From NCBI GenBank assembly GCA_030531425.1, contig JAUNNO010000009.1:1-35473 (forward strand): a DNA stretch of 35,473 nucleotides. Reading direction: 5' to 3'. Every line of letters begins with the position of its first letter. Position 1 is the stretch's first letter. This DNA is from a bacterium (GTDB lineage: Bacteria; Bacillota_I; Bacilli_A; RF39; UBA660). The notes beneath the pieces were generated by a model. It searched no databases, had not been told where the DNA came from, and saw only the letters and a list, made by a program, of their open reading frames with translations. The translations under genes and the position numbers were made by a program. Below, one piece after another: positions 32,606 through 35,473 of this stretch.

Positions 32606-33895
32606 AAAATTTAATACTATTGGAGTACCACTAAAATCAAATGATTCTCTAATTTTATTTTCTAAATATCTTTCATAAGAAAAATGTATAAGACTTTTGC
32701 TGTTTACTTGTATATTAAATGTTGGTGGATTTGTTCTTACTTGACTTGTAAAATATATTTTTAACCTCTTACCTTTATATGATGGAGGTAAATTAAGTTC
32801 ATAAGCATCTTCAATAACTTTATTTATTAAATTAGTTTTTATTTGCTTCTTACTATTTTCATATGCATTTAACACCTCAGGCATCAAAGTATGAACCCTC
32901 TTTTTTGTTTTAGCACTCAAAAATACTACTTTAGCATAACTCATAAATGCAAAATTGCTTTCTATATCTTTTTTCCATTCTTTTAACTTATTATCTTTAT
33001 CTTCTATTAAATCCCATTTGTTAACTGCTATAACAATTGCTTTACCTGCATCTATTGCGTAACTGGCTATATGTTTATCGTGTTCTATTATACCCTCTTC
33101 TGCATTTATTACTAGAACACATACATCAGATCTATCTATAGCTTTCAAACTTCTAAGTAGACTATATTTTTCTATATTTTCATATATTTTACCACGTTTT
33201 CTCATACCAGCTGTATCTATTACAGTATAAGAAGAACCATTATAATTAAACTCTGTATCAATAGCATCTCTAGTAGTTCCTGCTATATCACTTACAATTA
33301 CTCTATCTTCATTCAAAATAGCATTTACTAAACTACTTTTTCCTACATTGGGCCTACCTATTATTGAAAATTTAACAGTATCAGTAAGATCCTTTTCATA
33401 TAAATTAAAATTCTTAACAATTATATCAAGTAAATCAGATATGCCATCGCCTTGTTCACCACTTACTTTAATCATATTTTCAAAACCCAATTCATAAAAA
33501 TCATATTCATTTTCTTTAATTTTTTTACTATCACATTTATTTATTGCCAAAATAACTTTATTAGATACTTTTTTTAACATATCTCTTACTAAAAAGTCAT
33601 CGGAAGTTAATCCTTCTTTGCCATCTACGACAAATACTACAACGTCAGCATCATCAATAGCAAGCTCTGCTTGCATTTTTATTTCTTTATTAAAAGCATT
33701 TTCTCCAAGTTCAATACCACCGGTATCTATTAAATGAAATTTATAATCTTTATATTCACACCTTCCATATACCCTATCCCTTGTAACACCAGGTATATCT
33801 TCTATTATTGATAATTTTCTACCAACCATTTTATTAAATATTGTACTTTTTCCTACATTAGGTCTACCTATTAAAGCAACAACTGGCATCTTCAT
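32585..33895 (-). CDS. der: Ribosome-associated GTPase Der (EngA)
   Basis: Der is a double-GTPase needed for 50S assembly. The 436-residue protein has two G domains: the first with GRPNVGKSTIFN, DTGGI and NKCDS; the second with GRPNVGKSSLVN, DTAGM and NKWDL. A C-terminal KH-like domain follows (about 350-436). The length is normal. The ATG at 33895 is chosen because GAAAGGGG lies eight bases upstream; in-frame codons back to 33919 run through that site. It has its own promoter and ends in the shared terminator. Confidence 0.97.
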   Translation of the reverse strand: MKMPVVALIGRPNVGKSTIFNKMVGRKLSIIEDIPGVTRDRVYGRCEYKDYKFHLIDTGGIELGENAFNKEIKMQAELAIDDADVVVFVVDGKEGLTSDDFLVRDMLKKVSNKVILAINKCDSKKIKENEYDFYELGFENMIKVSGEQGDGISDLLDIIVKNFNLYEKDLTDTVKFSIIGRPNVGKSSLVNAILNEDRVIVSDIAGTTRDAIDTEFNYNGSSYTVIDTAGMRKRGKIYENIEKYSLLRSLKAIDRSDVCVLVINAEEGIIEHDKHIASYAIDAGKAIVIAVNKWDLIEDKDNKLKEWKKDIESNFAFMSYAKVVFLSAKTKKRVHTLMPEVLNAYENSKKQIKTNLINKVIEDAYELNLPPSYKGKRLKIYFTSQVRTNPPTFNIQVNSKSLIHFSYERYLENKIRESFDFSGTPIVLNFKNKGEQ

Positions 33896-33923
33896 AATAT
33901 CAGCCCCTTTCAAAAACAAATGT

Positions 33924-33952
33924 ATTATATCATTAAATATTTAAAAACTCAA
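33924..33952 (-). promoter_or_regulatory. SigA promoter of der
   Basis: Minus strand TTGAGT (33952-33947), 17-base spacer, TATAAT (33929-33924). A hairpin AACAATAA/TTATTGTT (33951-33972) adjoins the -35. Confidence 0.65.
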
Positions 33953-33973
33953 CAATAATTATTTTTATTGTTC

Positions 33974-34016
33974 TGATCTTTTTCTGTGTAAGATCGAATG
34001 TTGTGCTTGATCTTTT
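33974..34016. repeat. GATCTT repeat cluster before the AIPR gene
   Basis: TGATCTTTT occurs at 33974-33982 and 34008-34016, with the inverted AAGATC at 33990-33995 between them. Either copy can pair with the centre. The second copy overlaps the -35 of the AIPR promoter, so the cluster could be an operator or a switchable RNA/DNA hairpin. Confidence 0.5.
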
Positions 34017-34035
34017 ACTTTTTATATGATATATT
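34007..34035 (+). promoter_or_regulatory. Promoter of the AIPR gene
   Basis: TTGATC (34007-34012), 17-base spacer, TATATT (34030-34035), 24 bases before the start codon. Confidence 0.6.
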
Positions 34036-34059
34036 ATATTTTATAAAGGTTGTGATAGT

Positions 34060-35473
34060 ATGAAAAAGCAAAATTTAAAGGATATAATATATATTTGCAT
34101 AGAAAACATATTAACAAGGGATAATAAAAAATATGCGAAACTAAAAGAAATATATGAAGAAGTATCAAGATATCTAGAAATAGAAAATAATGAAATTCTA
34201 CAAAGTCAAATAAGAGGTAGACTACAAGAGCATTCAAAACAGTACCCTACTAGTTTCAATGGTGAATCACTCTTCTTTACAGAAAAAGTAAGATCAGGCA
34301 ATTGGACTATTAAAAAAGATGAAATAAAATATATAAGATATATAAAGAATAAATATCTTATAAGTGTTGATGACTGGGATACTATAAAAACAGTATCTGT
34401 AATAGACTCAAGCTATGTACTAGAAGAAAATCTTGATAATATTTACAAGGCTAAATTAGTTAAACTAGTTGGCAGTGATAAAGCTAATGTAATAATAAAT
34501 GAGCTTAATGATATAAGAATTTTGTTAAAGGATTATATGCATATATCAAAAACGAATGATGGATATGGTACTGCATTTGAAATATTTTCTATATCTACAA
34601 TATATAATATAGATTATATAGAATGTATGAAAAAATATATAATAAATGGAGATTATGATGGCAGTATAGATGCTATATACTATAACGATCCTAATTATGT
34701 ATATATTTATCAAATAAAAACCAATGAACTTAATGATGATGTGTATAATAAAATGGAATTAAATTACAATAAATGTTTTAATAATGAAAATAATTCTGTT
34801 TATAAAGATTTATACAATTATATAACCAAAAACAAGGATAATTTAAAAAGAAAAATTCCTAAATTTAGAAGTATATCTACAAATTGCAAAAAAAATACTA
34901 ACCTTACCCCAGAACAAATATATAATATGTTTTTTAAAAATAAACTTTTACCTATAAGAAATAATGGGCTGTCACTATTAATACCAAAACCAATATTTGA
35001 AACATCAAACGGATGTCAATATAATGTTTCAACTGATGGATATGGTAATTTTAGTTTCTATATAAAAGCTTGTGAACTTATTAATTCGCTGTTAGATGCA
35101 TTAGGATCTTCATTAAATTCATATACTACAAAAGATTTTTCTAAATACTTTTATGATAATGTAAGAGGAGTTTTATCTACGAACAAGAAAATGATTTATA
35201 CAATAGAAAACGAACCTGAAAATTTTTTGAAATATAATAACGGAATAAATATTACAGGAGAAGTTTTAGATTTAAAAAACGAAATTCTAATAAAAGATCC
35301 AATTATAAATAACGGTCAGCAAACTATAACAACACTAATATCACATAATAAAAACCTAAATAAAATTTTATTACCTATAAAAATTACAAATGAAACTAAT
35401 TTGGTAATAAAAAGTAAAATATCAAGATTTTCAAACGAGCAGGTAAAAGTAAAATCTATAGATATGTTATCTT
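34060..35473 (+). CDS. AIPR-family protein with nuclease-like domain, 3' truncated
   Basis: The frame is open for 471 codons from the ATG at 34060 (GGTTGTGAT site) to the window edge. Residues 1-85 look like a winged-helix/HARE-type domain. Residues about 165-225 fit a PD-(D/E)xK nuclease core: YGTAFE with E174, DYDGSIDAI with D200/D204, and YQIKTN with Q218 and K220. Residues about 350-430 match the AIPR (abortive infection phage resistance) family: FLKYNNGINITG at 389-400 and IINNGQQTITTL at 415-426. The family is tied to phage defence, but its mechanism is not settled. The rest, and any partner genes, lie beyond the window. Its upstream region has repeats suited to autoregulation. Confidence 0.8.
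   Translation, partial: MKKQNLKDIIYICIENILTRDNKKYAKLKEIYEEVSRYLEIENNEILQSQIRGRLQEHSKQYPTSFNGESLFFTEKVRSGNWTIKKDEIKYIRYIKNKYLISVDDWDTIKTVSVIDSSYVLEENLDNIYKAKLVKLVGSDKANVIINELNDIRILLKDYMHISKTNDGYGTAFEIFSISTIYNIDYIECMKKYIINGDYDGSIDAIYYNDPNYVYIYQIKTNELNDDVYNKMELNYNKCFNNENNSVYKDLYNYITKNKDNLKRKIPKFRSISTNCKKNTNLTPEQIYNMFFKNKLLPIRNNGLSLLIPKPIFETSNGCQYNVSTDGYGNFSFYIKACELINSLLDALGSSLNSYTTKDFSKYFYDNVRGVLSTNKKMIYTIENEPENFLKYNNGINITGEVLDLKNEILIKDPIINNGQQTITTLISHNKNLNKILLPIKITNETNLVIKSKISRFSNEQVKVKSIDMLS

Overview
The window reads as chromosomal DNA from a very AT-rich, endospore-forming Bacillota, probably an uncultured member of class Bacilli. The evidence is the sporulation set (spoIIIAH, gerE, gerM, cwlJ, sigK, spoVIF), AGGAGG-type ribosome binding sites, SigA-like promoters with 17-base spacers, a T-box leader on serS, and ordinary use of TGA as stop. 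No rRNA, CRISPR array, transposase or integrase was seen.

Layout. 1-4.9 kb, mostly minus strand: the edge of an unknown gene, engB, a membrane-anchored tandem GH25/LysM protein, a small membrane protein, gpmI and a small HTH regulator. 4.9-6.9 kb, plus strand: spoIIIAH, gerE and gerM, then tRNA-Arg. 6.9-10.4 kb is an accessory-looking block between tRNA-Arg and cdaR. It holds an unrecognised three-gene operon (HExxH metallopeptidase-like, possible HopA1-like, acidic protein) and an unlisted type I toxin-antitoxin locus: a 27-residue hydrophobic peptide with a convergent antisense RNA. 10.4-13.5 kb: cdaR and cdaA for c-di-AMP, tRNA-Ala, the spore cortex hydrolase cwlJ, and tRNA-Trp. 13.5-17.2 kb, plus strand: a PPC/DUF296 protein, a Cys-repeat lipoprotein, an InlB-repeat surface protein, and a pair of overlapping ORFs that share one beta-sandwich domain across an A7 run. 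17.2-21.8 kb: a serine T-box driving an HD hydrolase plus serS, a small unknown gene, intact sigK, a tRNA-dihydrouridine synthase and spoVIF. 21.7-31.3 kb: a rhamnose polysaccharide operon running rmlA, rmlCD fusion, rmlB, three glycosyltransferase-type genes and an O-antigen ligase/polymerase. 31.4-33.9 kb: an acyltransferase and der. 34.0 kb to the end: a truncated AIPR-family gene with a nuclease-like N-terminal half.

How parts fit. RmlA, RmlCD and RmlB make dTDP-L-rhamnose. The downstream transferases and polymerase would build a rhamnan-type glycan, and the divergent acyltransferase may decorate it. SigK, GerE, GerM, CwlJ and SpoVIF are late sporulation functions. The best candidates for undescribed biology are the toxin-antitoxin locus, the three-gene operon beside tRNA-Arg, the possible -1 frameshift gene pair, and the AIPR gene with a repeat-rich promoter.
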